From positions 1 through 64,000 of the forward strand of contig NZ_CP108485.1 in assembly GCF_036226505.1 (NCBI RefSeq): DNA of 64,000 nt, given 5' to 3'. Below, piece by piece: positions 1-7,582 of the stretch (positions are counted from its first letter, which is position 1; every line of letters starts with the position of its first letter). A model generated the notes under the pieces. It was not told where the DNA came from. It did not search any database and was given only the letters and a program-made list of their open reading frames with translations. The DNA is from Kitasatospora sp. NBC_01246. GTDB lineage: Bacteria; Actinomycetota; Actinomycetes; Streptomycetales; Streptomycetaceae. A program made the position numbers and the translations under genes.

Positions 1-588
1 CCAGTTCCTGGACCGGGTACCCGGCCGATACACGGCGTCGGCCTTCTTGGCGATCACGCCTTCCAGCTGGTGTTCGCGTGTCCACGCCACCGCGGCGGTC
101 ACTTCGTCCCAGGCTGGGGGGACGCGCAGCCGGGGGCGTTCCAGGGCGCGGTCCTCCAGCAGGGCGCGGCGCCGGGTGTACGGCTCGGCGAGCAGGGGCC
201 GGTCGGTGTGCAGCAGGTCGAACGCGACGTACACGGCCGGGGCTCTGCGGGCGCCGGCGAGGACCGAGGCCGGCCGGGTGCGGTGGACGCGGCCCTGGAG
301 AGCGGAGAACGAGGGCTGCCCGCCCTGCATGATGACCAGCTCGCCGTCCAGGATCAGTGGTCCGGGCACCTCGGCCAGGGCCTCGACGACCTCCGGGAAC
401 CGGGCGGTGTAGTCGGTGCCGGCCCGGCCGACCAGGCGTACGGTCCCGCCCTCCAGGTAGGCGGCACATCGCGCGCCGTCCCACTTGGCCTCCGCCTGCC
501 ACCCCGGCCCGGACGGCAGCGGTCCGGCGGTCGCGAGCATCGGTTCGATGTGCGGCAGCCGCAGGGCGGGCGCGGGGCGGGAGGCCAT
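1..588 (-). CDS. ATP-dependent DNA ligase, N-terminal part (runs off the window)
   Basis: The first 196 residues of an ATP-dependent DNA ligase (LigC/LigD ligase-domain type), which seals nicks through a lysine-AMP intermediate. The adenylation motif AKWDGAR is at about residues 37-43, with the nucleophilic lysine second. LILDGELV (motif III area), YVAFDLLH and EGVIAKK (motif IV) follow in the right order. The reading frame is open to the window edge, so the C-terminal OB-fold lies outside. Start ATG at 588 gives MASRPAPALRLPHIEPMLAT, a usual LigC/LigD-like opening. Streptomyces genomes carry several such ligases for end joining or repair; which one this is cannot be told here. Confidence 0.9.
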   Translation of the reverse strand, partial: MASRPAPALRLPHIEPMLATAGPLPSGPGWQAEAKWDGARCAAYLEGGTVRLVGRAGTDYTARFPEVVEALAEVPGPLILDGELVIMQGGQPSFSALQGRVHRTRPASVLAGARRAPAVYVAFDLLHTDRPLLAEPYTRRRALLEDRALERPRLRVPPAWDEVTAAVAWTREHQLEGVIAKKADAVYRPGTRSRNW

Positions 589-676
589 ACCTCCAGCATC
601 AGCCCGTGCAGCCCGTACGCGGTGTGGCGTTCGACCGGGCGGAGCAGAGCGCCCGCGGGCGCGCGACGATGGAGGA

Positions 677-904
677 GTGAGCCCTGCCGCCCCCCGCTAC
701 CGCCACCTCGACGTCTTGGAGGAGACCGCCCGGCCCGACCACCGCCTCCTGGTCCTCGCCGTCGGCAGCCGCGCGTACTTCCTGCGCCGCCTCGACGAGC
801 ACTCCGACGACGTCGAGCCGGTGGAGACCGCATGGGAGATCGCCGGGTGCGAGGACGCGACCCGGCTGGTCAACCGGAACCGCGATGGCACCACCCGACC
901 GTGA
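677..904 (+). CDS. Small hypothetical protein, 75 aa
   Basis: Divergent from the ligase gene. The protein (VSPAAPRYRHLDVLEE...) mixes hydrophobic and acidic residues, including LLVLAVGSRAYFLRRLDEH, and has no recognisable domain. GTG at 677 is the only good start in frame, but the GGAGGA before it touches the start codon, so the translation signal is odd. Codon use is C/G-ending at third positions as in neighbours. No function proposed. Confidence 0.4.
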   Translation: MSPAAPRYRHLDVLEETARPDHRLLVLAVGSRAYFLRRLDEHSDDVEPVETAWEIAGCEDATRLVNRNRDGTTRP

Positions 905-947
905 CAACTACCCTAAGTGTCCGGGTGGGCACCCTAGGCTGTCACCC

Positions 948-1142
948 ATGAGACTGCAGTACGTCACCATGGCGCTGGCCGCCGTCCTGATCGCCATCCT
1001 CGCGGGCGCCGGCGGCTACTACCTGCGCGACAGCCGGGAGAGCGCCCCCGCCCCCACCTACATCACCGTCCCCCCGAGCCCCCTCGCCACCACACCCACC
1101 CCGGGCCCTACCCCCTCCGGCACGCCGACGACCGCACCGTGA
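948..1142 (+). CDS. Small single-pass membrane protein with Pro/Thr-rich tail, 64 aa
   Basis: After six residues the chain runs into one hydrophobic helix (VTMALAAVLIAILAGAGGYY, residues 6-25). A short charged piece (RDSRES) and a Pro/Thr/Ser-rich tail follow, probably outside the cell. This is the usual look of small actinobacterial surface-exposed anchors of unknown role. The ATG at 948 is clear. It converges with the secreted inhibitor-like gene downstream. Confidence 0.55.
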   Translation: MRLQYVTMALAAVLIAILAGAGGYYLRDSRESAPAPTYITVPPSPLATTPTPGPTPSGTPTTAP

Positions 1143-1163
1143 AGCCTGCCGGCCCGGCCGTGA

Positions 1164-1790
1164 TCAGTTCCGCACCGCCCAGAACCGCTGCGCCGTGTCC
1201 CCGTACTGCACGCTCGCCGACAGCGAGGCGGGCGGCTCCCTCCACAGCAGACTCCACTGCCCGCCACCGCCGTAGCCGTCCACGATGATCGCGAACTTGC
1301 CGGTGTTCACCCACGACGACGTCTGATCCTGGAACCCGTAGTCGCTGAACATCACCGGCTTCTCCTCGTACAGCGCCGAGAACTGCAGCCGCCGCCCACC
1401 CCAGTTGATGTCCGCGTAGAAGCAGTAGTACGAGGGAGACGTGTCGTCGGGGCAGCCCTTCCAGTCCGCCGTCGCCGACCGCGTCCCCCGCGCCCTGCTC
1501 CAGACCGGCGCCCGCTCCTCGCCCGGCAGCGGCAGCACCATCACCACCCCGCCCCCGAACGTGATCTCGTTCGCCGCGCTCTGCCGTCCACCGCGGCTCG
1601 CCGCCAGCTGCGCGTCCACTGCCCGCTGCAGTTCCGCACGCCGGCCGGTGTCCAGCGCCGCGATCACCGGCCGGTCGTCCCCGATGCCAGCCGACTGCGC
1701 ACCGGCCGGCTGCGCGCCGAGCACCGCGACGAGGGCGAGCACGCCCATGGCCGCCCGCAACCGGGCCCAGGCAGGGAGAGAAGTCACCAT
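1164..1790 (-). CDS. Secreted protein of the peptidase-inhibitor I36 / beta-gamma-crystallin type, 208 aa
   Basis: An N-terminal signal peptide (basic start, hydrophobic GVLALVAVLGA, then AGA-Q at about residue 31) marks export. The C-terminal half has the cysteine and aromatic pattern of the peptidase inhibitor I36 family (SMPI-like): GCPDDTSPSYYCFYADINWG, then GRRLQFS and FSDYGFQDQTSSWVN. Members are secreted one- or two-domain beta-sandwich proteins in Streptomyces, some inhibiting metalloproteases. Inhibition by this copy is inference. The gene diverges from the SOS-box operon at 1875. Confidence 0.75.
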   Translation of the reverse strand: MVTSLPAWARLRAAMGVLALVAVLGAQPAGAQSAGIGDDRPVIAALDTGRRAELQRAVDAQLAASRGGRQSAANEITFGGGVVMVLPLPGEERAPVWSRARGTRSATADWKGCPDDTSPSYYCFYADINWGGRRLQFSALYEEKPVMFSDYGFQDQTSSWVNTGKFAIIVDGYGGGGQWSLLWREPPASLSASVQYGDTAQRFWAVRN

Positions 1791-1847
1791 GCGGCCACCC
1801 TATGTGATCGAAGGGTGGCACACTGTGGCATCTGACGTTTGACCAGG

Positions 1848-1863
1848 TCGAACGCCTGTTCGA
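1848..1863 (+). promoter_or_regulatory. LexA (SOS) box
   Basis: TCGAACGCCTGTTCGA, a perfect TCGAAC-N4-GTTCGA palindrome, matches the actinobacterial/Gram-positive LexA operator. It ends 11 nt before the proposed GTG of the 1875 gene. It should place the 1875-2914 pair under DNA-damage control; the divergent secreted-protein gene starts 58 bp away and could also be affected. Confidence 0.85.
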
Positions 1864-1874
1864 TCCTGTGGAGG

Positions 1875-2195
1875 GTGCCGACCTACCACTCCCGCCGACC
1901 CGCGCCCACCGGCGCCACTGGCTCCTGGCGCGACGCCCGCCGCGCCCCCGCCGGGGAGGTCGAGCAGGCCGCAGACCGCGAGCAGCCCGTCTGGACGGTC
2001 GCACTCCTCGCCATGGGCGGCACCCTCGTCCCCGCCGTCGTCACCGCCTGGCGCCCCCTCGCCGCCGGGCGCTGGGCCGCCCACGTCCACTGGGGCCCGC
2101 CTCCCACCAGCGAGTGGATCATCTACACCCCGCGAACCCTCGTCGCCGCCACCGTCACCCCCCGCACCGATCGACCGGAGGCCGGCCCATGCTGA
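1875..2195 (+). CDS. SOS-operon first protein, unknown function, 106 aa
   Basis: First gene behind the LexA box. The N-terminal 50 residues are Arg/Ala-rich. The middle has a hydrophobic stretch (VWTVALLAMGGTLVPAVVTAW) and the end reads HVHWGPPPTSEWIIYTP. The stop overlaps the ATG of the next gene, so the two are translationally coupled. I do not recognise a family. GTG at 1875 was chosen for its GGAGG and because an earlier start would fall into the operator. Its position ahead of an ImuA'-like protein suggests a role in damage tolerance, but only by association. Confidence 0.6.
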   Translation: MPTYHSRRPAPTGATGSWRDARRAPAGEVEQAADREQPVWTVALLAMGGTLVPAVVTAWRPLAAGRWAAHVHWGPPPTSEWIIYTPRTLVAATVTPRTDRPEAGPC

Positions 2196-2914
2196 CCCCC
2201 GTCCCGGACCTGGACCCGGGCAGGGACCGAAGGGACCGACTCGCCGAACTCCTAGCCGACACCTCCCCCGAGGCCCGCCGCGCCCGACTGAACGCCAGCA
2301 CCTGGCCCGCCCTGGACACGATCGCCCCGCTGCTGCCCGACGGCCGCCTGCCCCGCGGCTGCGCCGTCGAAGTTCTCGACGACCGCTACCTGATCGGCGC
2401 CCTGGCCGCCGGCGCCGCCCAGCACCCCGACCTGTTCCTCGGGACCGTCGGCCTTCCCGACCTCGGCTACGCCGCCCTGAACGGGCTCGGCATCCCCTAC
2501 GCCAGACTCGCCTGCGTCGACGACCCGGGCCCGCACTGGCCCGAGATCGTCGCCGCCCTCGCGACGGACGGCGCGTTCGGCGTGATCATGCTGCAGCCCA
2601 CCACCGCGCCCCAGCCCCGCGACCACCAGCGCCTCACCGCCCGACTGCGCGAGACCGGCACCACCCTCCTCGTCACCACCCCCTGGCCCGGCGCGGAACT
2701 GCGCCTCACCACCACCAACCCCCGCTTCGCCGGCCTCGGCGACGGCTGGGGCCAGATCACCAGCCGCACCGTCGACGCGCACTGCACCGGCCGCCACAGA
2801 GCCGGCACCCGCACCCGCAGCGCCACCCTGCTCCTACCCGGTCCCGACGGCACCGCCCAACGCCTGATCGCCAACGTCGAACCGGCCGCACCGCCGGCCA
2901 CCGCCACGGCCTGA
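2189..2914 (+). CDS. RecA-like / ImuA'-type damage-tolerance protein, 241 aa
   Basis: The chain follows the layout of RecA-related ImuA' proteins that partner Y-family polymerases. It shows LPDGRLPRGCAVEVL near residue 50, GTVGLPDLGYAALNGLGIPY at about 90, a PG..W..I.AAL helix, and LLVTTPWPGAELRLT near 165. No Walker A GKT/S is visible, as in ImuA' homologues that have lost ATPase motifs. The LexA box upstream and coupled first gene support an SOS role. No ImuB or DnaE2 polymerase gene follows in this window, so its partner would have to be elsewhere. Family assignment is by pattern only. Confidence 0.6.
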   Translation: MLTPVPDLDPGRDRRDRLAELLADTSPEARRARLNASTWPALDTIAPLLPDGRLPRGCAVEVLDDRYLIGALAAGAAQHPDLFLGTVGLPDLGYAALNGLGIPYARLACVDDPGPHWPEIVAALATDGAFGVIMLQPTTAPQPRDHQRLTARLRETGTTLLVTTPWPGAELRLTTTNPRFAGLGDGWGQITSRTVDAHCTGRHRAGTRTRSATLLLPGPDGTAQRLIANVEPAAPPATATA

Positions 2915-3005
2915 CGGGGCGCGAGGAACACCAGCGCTGCATCACGCGCCCCCTGCCACGCCCATTCGCCGCATCCGACGCACCACTCCGTTCGTTGGTC
3001 CGGGC

Positions 3006-3413
3006 ATGGACCACAACCACGACCGAGCACTGATCAACGCGGTGGCCGTCACCTCGGCGGCGGCTGTCGTCGTGCTGGAGGAACAACTACGGCAGGCGGC
3101 CGCGATGGCGGCCGAGATCGCGGCAGCGGGGATCGACCTCGACGCCCTCGTCCAGGAGGCGGACGAGGACCTTCGGGCGGCAGGAGAGGACGATGACCTC
3201 CTGAGCCGGACGCAGGCAGCATTGGAGGCGTTGGAGGCCGATGGCCCCGTGTCCCGCGAGGAGAGCGAGGCCCTGGAGGCGGCGTGTGAGGCCATCATCG
3301 CCGGCTACCTCGCCCGGGACCGCGAGCGCGGCGAACGCTTGGACCGCCGCCGGGCCGCCCACCACCTCGTGGATACCATCAGAGCGAAGTACGCTGCCGG
3401 CCACAGCGCGTAA
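3006..3413 (+). CDS. Acidic alpha-helical hypothetical protein, 135 aa
   Basis: Very rich in Ala, Glu and Asp and predicted almost wholly helical (AVVVLEEQLRQAAAMAAEIA; EADEDLRAAGEDDDLLSR). It ends in a basic Arg-rich segment (RDRERGERLDRRRAAHH). No known domain. It stands alone 91 bp after the SOS operon and converges with the minus-strand genes at 3447. Confidence 0.55.
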   Translation: MDHNHDRALINAVAVTSAAAVVVLEEQLRQAAAMAAEIAAAGIDLDALVQEADEDLRAAGEDDDLLSRTQAALEALEADGPVSREESEALEAACEAIIAGYLARDRERGERLDRRRAAHHLVDTIRAKYAAGHSA

Positions 3414-3446
3414 CCCCAGCAGCCGCGACCGGACCCGCGCCGTTCC

Positions 3447-3668
3447 TCACCCGCCCGACTCCCACAGCCAGGCCTCCGGGCGACCGCCGAGCCGCCGCCG
3501 CCGGGCGACGACGAGCGCCTGGGCCAACGTCCGCACCCTGGCCTCCGGCACCACCTCGGCCAGCCGCTCCGCCGCCGCCCGCCGCGGACTACGCGGCCCG
3601 CTCAACCGCACCGACACCCGCAGATCAAGACCACGGCCCAGACCACCACCAGCACGGACGCTGCTCAC
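3447..3668 (-). CDS. Small Arg-rich protein downstream of the PIMT-like enzyme, 73 aa
   Basis: Starts with GTG 7 bp after the stop of the methyltransferase gene, so it could be the third cistron of that operon. It is strongly basic (RRAAAERLAEVVPEARVRTL, then ARRRR) and lacks cysteines or a recognisable fold. The ribosome site is poor and the basic bias may simply reflect GC-rich sequence. A real but unknown accessory protein is possible; low confidence. Confidence 0.35.
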   Translation of the reverse strand: MSSVRAGGGLGRGLDLRVSVRLSGPRSPRRAAAERLAEVVPEARVRTLAQALVVARRRRLGGRPEAWLWESGG

Positions 3669-3675
3669 ACCGTGC

Positions 3676-4839
3676 TCAACGAGCGGAACCGCCGGCCGCT
3701 ACTGCCCCGTCGACGGCCCACCGCGGGCCGTCCACCGGATCGCGCAGCCACACGAACTGGCGGTCCGGGCCTACCGTGATCCCGTACTCGCACGGCTCCG
3801 GCCGGCCCAGACCGTCCCACATTGCCCAGGCGATCATCAGTTCGTCACCGATTCGCCGTTCGCCGCCCTGGTGCAGCACGGTCGTGCCGTCACCCACCGC
3901 GGCGAACGCCGCCCACGAGGCGACTCCGTCGTGGACCCAGGCGTTCACCCCGTCCTCGTCGCGTCCAGTGGTGATCACCGCGCCCGGCACCGCCACCCGC
4001 AGCGCGAACGTGAGATCCCAGTTCCCCTCCAGGGCATCCAGATCCCGCTCCACCACCCGCTCGGTCTCGGCCGGGCCGACGCCGCGTACCGCCGCGTACC
4101 CGGTGAACCCCGTCAGCGGCGGCGCCGCGCCGGCCCGGTCCGCCATGAACTGCCCCAGGCCCTGCACCCAACCGGTCGCGCTGCGTCCATCGTCGGCGAC
4201 CGTGAGGGCGACGTGGCCCAGCCGTCCCCACGGGTAGACGATCCGCCCGCCCGGGCGGGTCGCCTCCACCCACGTCCGGGGCACCCGTTCGACGGCGTAG
4301 GTGGCGATCACCCGGTCGAACTGTCCACCACCCGGCGCCGTGCCGGTGGCGTCGGCAACCAGAACCTCGACGTCCAGACCGGCGGCCGCCAGCCGGGCCC
4401 GCGCGAACTCGGCCAGCCCCGGGTCGATCTCGGTGGACACCACCCGGCCCGGGCCGGCCCGCCGCGCGGCGAGCGCGGCGTTCCAACCCTGCCCACCGCC
4501 GATGTCCCACACCCGGTGCCCGGGCTCCAGCAGCAGAGAGTCCAGCATGTCCACCACCACGCCCTGCGCGGACAGGCTGGACGACGGCAGCCCGCCGCTC
4601 ACCTGGGTGACCGCGGCCGCGGACTGATCGCCGTACAGCTCACCGGCCCAACCGTCCGGATCGGCCGACCGGTCCACCGCCACGTACGCGTGCCCGTCCC
4701 ACCGCCACAACCGCTCCGGCGCGAACCAGTCCCGGGGCAACGCGGCGACGGCCTCGCGCAGCCACGGAGCCCGCTCGGGCCAGGCCCCACGCGCCTCCAT
4801 CGCCTCATCAAGGCCGACCCGCCACTTCACGAGGTCCAC
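3676..4839 (-). CDS. PIMT-family O-methyltransferase of the RiPP/imiditide type, 387 aa
   Basis: SAM-dependent methyltransferase related to protein-L-isoaspartyl methyltransferase. The PIMT core is clear: a SSSLSAQGVVVDMLDSL helix, SAM motif I VWDIGGGQGWNAALAA (about residue 108), VVSTEIDPGL, FDRVIATYAVERVP and GGRIVYPW. A repair PIMT has about 220 residues. This one has an extra C-terminal part of some 170 residues ending in CEYGITVGPDRQFVWLRDP, the size and layout of PIMT homologues that make aspartimides in lasso peptides, graspetides, lanthipeptides and imiditides. The GTG start lies 2 bp after the stop of a 41-codon Lys/Asp-rich gene, its probable substrate. Expected role: methylate one Asp of that peptide, which then closes to aspartimide. 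An ordinary repair enzyme is the alternative. Confidence 0.8.
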   Translation of the reverse strand: MDLVKWRVGLDEAMEARGAWPERAPWLREAVAALPRDWFAPERLWRWDGHAYVAVDRSADPDGWAGELYGDQSAAAVTQVSGGLPSSSLSAQGVVVDMLDSLLLEPGHRVWDIGGGQGWNAALAARRAGPGRVVSTEIDPGLAEFARARLAAAGLDVEVLVADATGTAPGGGQFDRVIATYAVERVPRTWVEATRPGGRIVYPWGRLGHVALTVADDGRSATGWVQGLGQFMADRAGAAPPLTGFTGYAAVRGVGPAETERVVERDLDALEGNWDLTFALRVAVPGAVITTGRDEDGVNAWVHDGVASWAAFAAVGDGTTVLHQGGERRIGDELMIAWAMWDGLGRPEPCEYGITVGPDRQFVWLRDPVDGPRWAVDGAVAAGGSAR

Positions 4840-4841
4840 GC

Positions 4842-4967
4842 TCAGTCCTGCTTCGGCTTCCGGTGCTTCCCATCACTACCCGGATCCGGCTTGTCGACCT
4901 TCCCATCCGCGTTCCCGGGCGGCGCCTTGCCCTTGTCCAGCGGCTGGTCCTTCTCCCGATTACCCAT
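4842..4967 (-). CDS. Candidate imiditide precursor peptide, 41 aa
   Basis: A 41-codon gene directly upstream of the PIMT-like methyltransferase, with a strong ribosome site (GGGGGAG, 6 nt from the ATG) and only 2 bp before the enzyme start. The peptide has 8 Lys, 2 Arg, 7 Asp and 1 Glu, no Cys, no Thr and one Ser, so lanthionine or disulfide chemistry is excluded. Two Asp-Gly steps, residues 21-22 and 32-33, are the natural candidates for succinimide (aspartimide) formation. The second sits in a basic context, SDGKHRKPKQ. Charge-rich linear substrates are known for imiditides, where a PIMT homologue modifies one Asp. The modification site here is inference. Confidence 0.65.
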   Translation of the reverse strand: MGNREKDQPLDKGKAPPGNADGKVDKPDPGSDGKHRKPKQD

Positions 4968-5093
4968 CAGGGCTCCCCCTTCGCACGCAGAACAACAACC
5001 CGGCCATCCTGACCGCTACGCCACGCAGACGGGTAGGGGGCACAGCAGCGCACAAGGGGCGCCGGATGTCGTGCGCGCGCCCCCGGGAAAGCA

Positions 5094-5125
5094 AGCGGCC
5101 CCGGCAGTGCCCTGCCAGGGCCGCT
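5094..5125 (-). terminator. Hairpin between recombinase operon and PIMT pair
   Basis: A 14-bp stem with one mismatch (AGCGGCCCCGGCAG against CTGCCAGGGCCGCT) and a 4-nt loop lies 28 bp past the integrase stop. There is no U-run, as is common for actinobacterial terminators. It separates the integrase operon from the peptide/methyltransferase pair. Confidence 0.6.
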
Positions 5126-5152
5126 CAGGCCTTCTCGGGACCACCGCACAAC

Positions 5153-6322
5153 CTACTGGTGGGCACCGACACCGTCGTCGGGGGGAGCGGCGATGGTCAA
5201 TGCGTCCAGGGCCTGCTGCGCCTGGCCTTCGCTGCCCCTGCCGCCACGGCGCGCCCCAGATTTGGCGTAGTGCGTGGCCATCTTCTCCGAGGCCCAGTCG
5301 CCGTCCGTGATGGCCAGGATCTCGGCCCCGCTGTACCCCTGTGCACCGAGGTCGGCCGGCACGCCGGCGCGCAGGCCGTGGCTGGTGGCGGTCGGCGCGT
5401 CGAAGTCCGGCGTGCGGGCGATCATCCGCTTCAGCGCCCGGTTCACGGCGTGCCCGGTCAGGCCGATCCCGGTCTTCGGTACGGGCATCAGGCCGCCCTT
5501 GGGGGTGATGCCGCGCAGCAGCGGCATCTCGGGGTCGGCCTGGCCGTACTCGGCGAGCAGCTCCAGGTACCGGCGCACCACCGCGATGGCCACCCGGTCC
5601 CGCACGGTGTACTCCTTGCCCGTGGACCAGTGGTCGTTCTTCGAGGTGCGCTTGCCGACGATCATCTCCTCGCCGCCGTCCGCGAGCATCACGAAGGCGA
5701 TCGAGTCGATCCGGTAGGCGGCCTGTTCCGAGCGGCGGGCCCGAGTGCGATAGCCGAGATGCAGGATCACCAGGTCCCGGTAGCGCGCGAGTTCGCTGCT
5801 GGCCGTCACGCCCGCCTGGAGCTCGGCGACCCGGGCGCGGTCGACCGGCGGCGACGACCTCGGGGCGCGCTTCTCCGCCGCGAACCGGGCGGCCTGCTTG
5901 CGGATCAGGGCGTTCGCCGCCCTCGTGGGCGGCCACTTCGCGAACCCCGCGTCCGCGTTGCGGTCCCGGATCGCCGCCATCGCCAGCCGCAGCGAGCTGA
6001 CCGGCGCTCCCGTCCTGTCCCGGCCGCCGTGCCGGCGCAGGTGGGAGATGTAGGAGACCATCGTCGTCTCCTCGGTCCGCGGGCCCGGCCGGCGGCCCTC
6101 CGCCGCGCACCAGCGCTTGAAGTACCGCCACTGTTCGTTGTACGTCGTGCTGGTGCGCTCCGGCCGGGAGTCGGCCAGGTCCTCGGCCGCCTCGGCGGTC
6201 AACGGCTCCTCGGCGTCGACCCCGGGCAGCGCGAACTGCACGAGCGCCTGGTCGTCGTCCTCGACCAGCTCGCCCTCGATCACCTCGACGTCCGCCAGCA
6301 CCGGCAGCCTGTTCCCGCTCAC
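5153..6322 (-). CDS. int: Tyrosine recombinase / integrase, 389 aa
   Basis: Site-specific tyrosine recombinase. An N-terminal SAM-like core-binding domain (STTYNEQWRYFKRWC, about residues 60-150) precedes the catalytic domain. Catalytic box II is visible as SHGLRAG (H-x-x-R) and the nucleophile region as MATHYAKSG, followed by an Ala/Gly-rich tail. The first arginine is probably in GYRTRARRSEQAAYR; the box II variant is typical of the actinobacterial plasmid/prophage integrase subgroup. GTG at 6322 overlaps the previous stop (GTGA) behind GGAGGAGCC; longer starts were rejected for that reason. It is the last gene of the operon starting at 7531. It may move this element, but no att site or tRNA gene is visible nearby. 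Confidence 0.88.
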   Translation of the reverse strand: MSGNRLPVLADVEVIEGELVEDDDQALVQFALPGVDAEEPLTAEAAEDLADSRPERTSTTYNEQWRYFKRWCAAEGRRPGPRTEETTMVSYISHLRRHGGRDRTGAPVSSLRLAMAAIRDRNADAGFAKWPPTRAANALIRKQAARFAAEKRAPRSSPPVDRARVAELQAGVTASSELARYRDLVILHLGYRTRARRSEQAAYRIDSIAFVMLADGGEEMIVGKRTSKNDHWSTGKEYTVRDRVAIAVVRRYLELLAEYGQADPEMPLLRGITPKGGLMPVPKTGIGLTGHAVNRALKRMIARTPDFDAPTATSHGLRAGVPADLGAQGYSGAEILAITDGDWASEKMATHYAKSGARRGGRGSEGQAQQALDALTIAAPPDDGVGAHQ

Positions 6323-6606
6323 GGCTCCTCCGCGCCCGCGACCACCCAGCCAGCCAGCGACTCCACCATGTGCGTGCCGCAACCGGCGCAGATGGCCGTC
6401 GGACGGGGATCGCGCAACTCCGTGGTCTCAATCGGACGGTGCTCGACGCACGTGCTGGTGCGGCGCAGCGCGACGGCCCGTGCGGCCGGGCTGCCTGGGA
6501 CCGGCTTGATACCGAGCAGGTCGTGCTCCAGCACGGCGATCAGGGCGGGGTCCGCCCGCTCGGCCGGCGGCGCGGCCACGGCTGGGCGGCGACGGAACCA
6601 CTTCAC
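6319..6606 (-). CDS. Hypothetical protein with CxxC, 95 aa
   Basis: Overlaps the integrase start and the preceding stop by 4 bp each, so it is translationally coupled on both sides. It begins MKWFRRRP, basic and possibly membrane-near. An AICAGCGTHMV segment near residue 72 could be half of a zinc site. A conserved-looking helix (LIAVLEHDLLGIKPVPGSPA) lies before it. No family recognised; context suggests a role with the integrase. Confidence 0.6.
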   Translation of the reverse strand: MKWFRRRPAVAAPPAERADPALIAVLEHDLLGIKPVPGSPAARAVALRRTSTCVEHRPIETTELRDPRPTAICAGCGTHMVESLAGWVVAGAEEP

Positions 6607-6914
6607 GACGCCTCCAGAAAGTGGTTGAAGGGCTGATCGGCCGTTACCGGGTAGAGGGGGTGGCCGCGCCAGGTGTGTGCGGCCGCGGTCAGGATTGCCC
6701 AGGCCGTTGACGCGATGACACCGGCTTCGTAAGCCTCCTCATGGTCCGCGGTTGGCGGCATGTCCGCGAACCGGCTCACCAGCTTCCTGGCCGCCCGGAC
6801 GGCTTCGACCAGCGCGTGCTCCGGCTTGTTGTCGGCGCGCGCCAGAACCTCCTCCGCCACACGGGCGAGCACGAAGCCGGCGACGGTGTCGATCTGCTCG
6901 CGGGTGATGTACAC
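6603..6914 (-). CDS. Hypothetical helical protein, 103 aa
   Basis: Second gene of the integrase operon. It is all-helical in appearance (VAGFVLARVAEEVLARADNK, AVRAARKLVSRFADM) with an aromatic C-terminus (HTWRGHPLYPVTADQPFNHF). GTG at 6914 has AAGGGA upstream. The stop overlaps the next GTG. No known domain. Confidence 0.6.
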   Translation of the reverse strand: MYITREQIDTVAGFVLARVAEEVLARADNKPEHALVEAVRAARKLVSRFADMPPTADHEEAYEAGVIASTAWAILTAAAHTWRGHPLYPVTADQPFNHFLEAS

Positions 6915-6955
6915 GGTGATTCCCTTGCGGTGTGGGCTCGTGCGGGCGGGGGGCG

Positions 6956-7531
6956 TCAGGCCTTCGACCGGTCGGTGGTGGGAATGGTCAGCGTACGGCG
7001 GATGCGGCCGGCGAGCGTACGCAGCACGCGGTCGGCCTTCTCTCTCGTCCGCACGAGTCGTCCGCGGCGCACGACCTGCTGGTACTCCTCCATCCAGGCG
7101 TTGAACCTCTCCTCGTCCGCGAGGATGGTCCCGCTACTGCGCTGCAGGGTGTTGTGGTGCAGGAGGGCCTCGAAGTCCATGTGCTGGATCTGAATGTCCT
7201 CGGGCGGCTCGTTCGCCGGCACGTACGCCGGGTCCCTGAAGTCGATGACCCGCGCGACCAGTTCGGCTGCGGCGTCGCGGGTCCGCTCGTCCTTGACGCA
7301 GCGGCGCTGGAGCCTGGCGCTGGCCTTGCGCACGGTCAGCAGGCGTTCTGGTGTCGGGCGCTCCCAGAAGTACTCCAGCACCGCCGCTTCCAGTGCGTCG
7401 CAGCAGGCCGCCACGTCCTCCGGGCTGCCGAGGCGGTAGGCGACGACGGGTTCGGTGACGGTGCGGGCGGCAACCTGGCCGGCGGCGCGCGAAGCGGCCG
7501 TGCCGGCCATGGTGGCGGTCTCGGCGAGCAT
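6956..7531 (-). CDS. First gene of the integrase operon, unknown function, 191 aa
   Basis: ATG at 7531 follows GGGGAGGAACCACC. The protein is helical and charged (LLTVRKASARLQRRCVKDE; ERFNAWMEEYQQVVRRGRL), with a basic C-terminus that could bind nucleic acid. I do not recognise a family or a helix-turn-helix. A 34-bp palindrome with AT-rich centre lies 52 bp upstream and is the likely control site of the operon 7531-5153. Confidence 0.6.
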   Translation of the reverse strand: MLAETATMAGTAASRAAGQVAARTVTEPVVAYRLGSPEDVAACCDALEAAVLEYFWERPTPERLLTVRKASARLQRRCVKDERTRDAAAELVARVIDFRDPAYVPANEPPEDIQIQHMDFEALLHHNTLQRSSGTILADEERFNAWMEEYQQVVRRGRLVRTREKADRVLRTLAGRIRRTLTIPTTDRSKA

Positions 7532-7582
7532 GGTGGTTCCTCCCCTACCGGGCTCTGGGCCCGCTGGGAGGACTCTATCCGA

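Noticed and set aside
3676..4839. PIMT homologue as ordinary protein-repair enzyme
   Set aside because: Not excluded, but size (387 aa), C-terminal extension and coupled charged peptide fit a RiPP enzyme better; kept as alternative in the entry.
5066..6628. 520-codon plus-strand frame opposite the integrase
   Set aside because: Antisense shadow; integrase motifs are on the minus strand.
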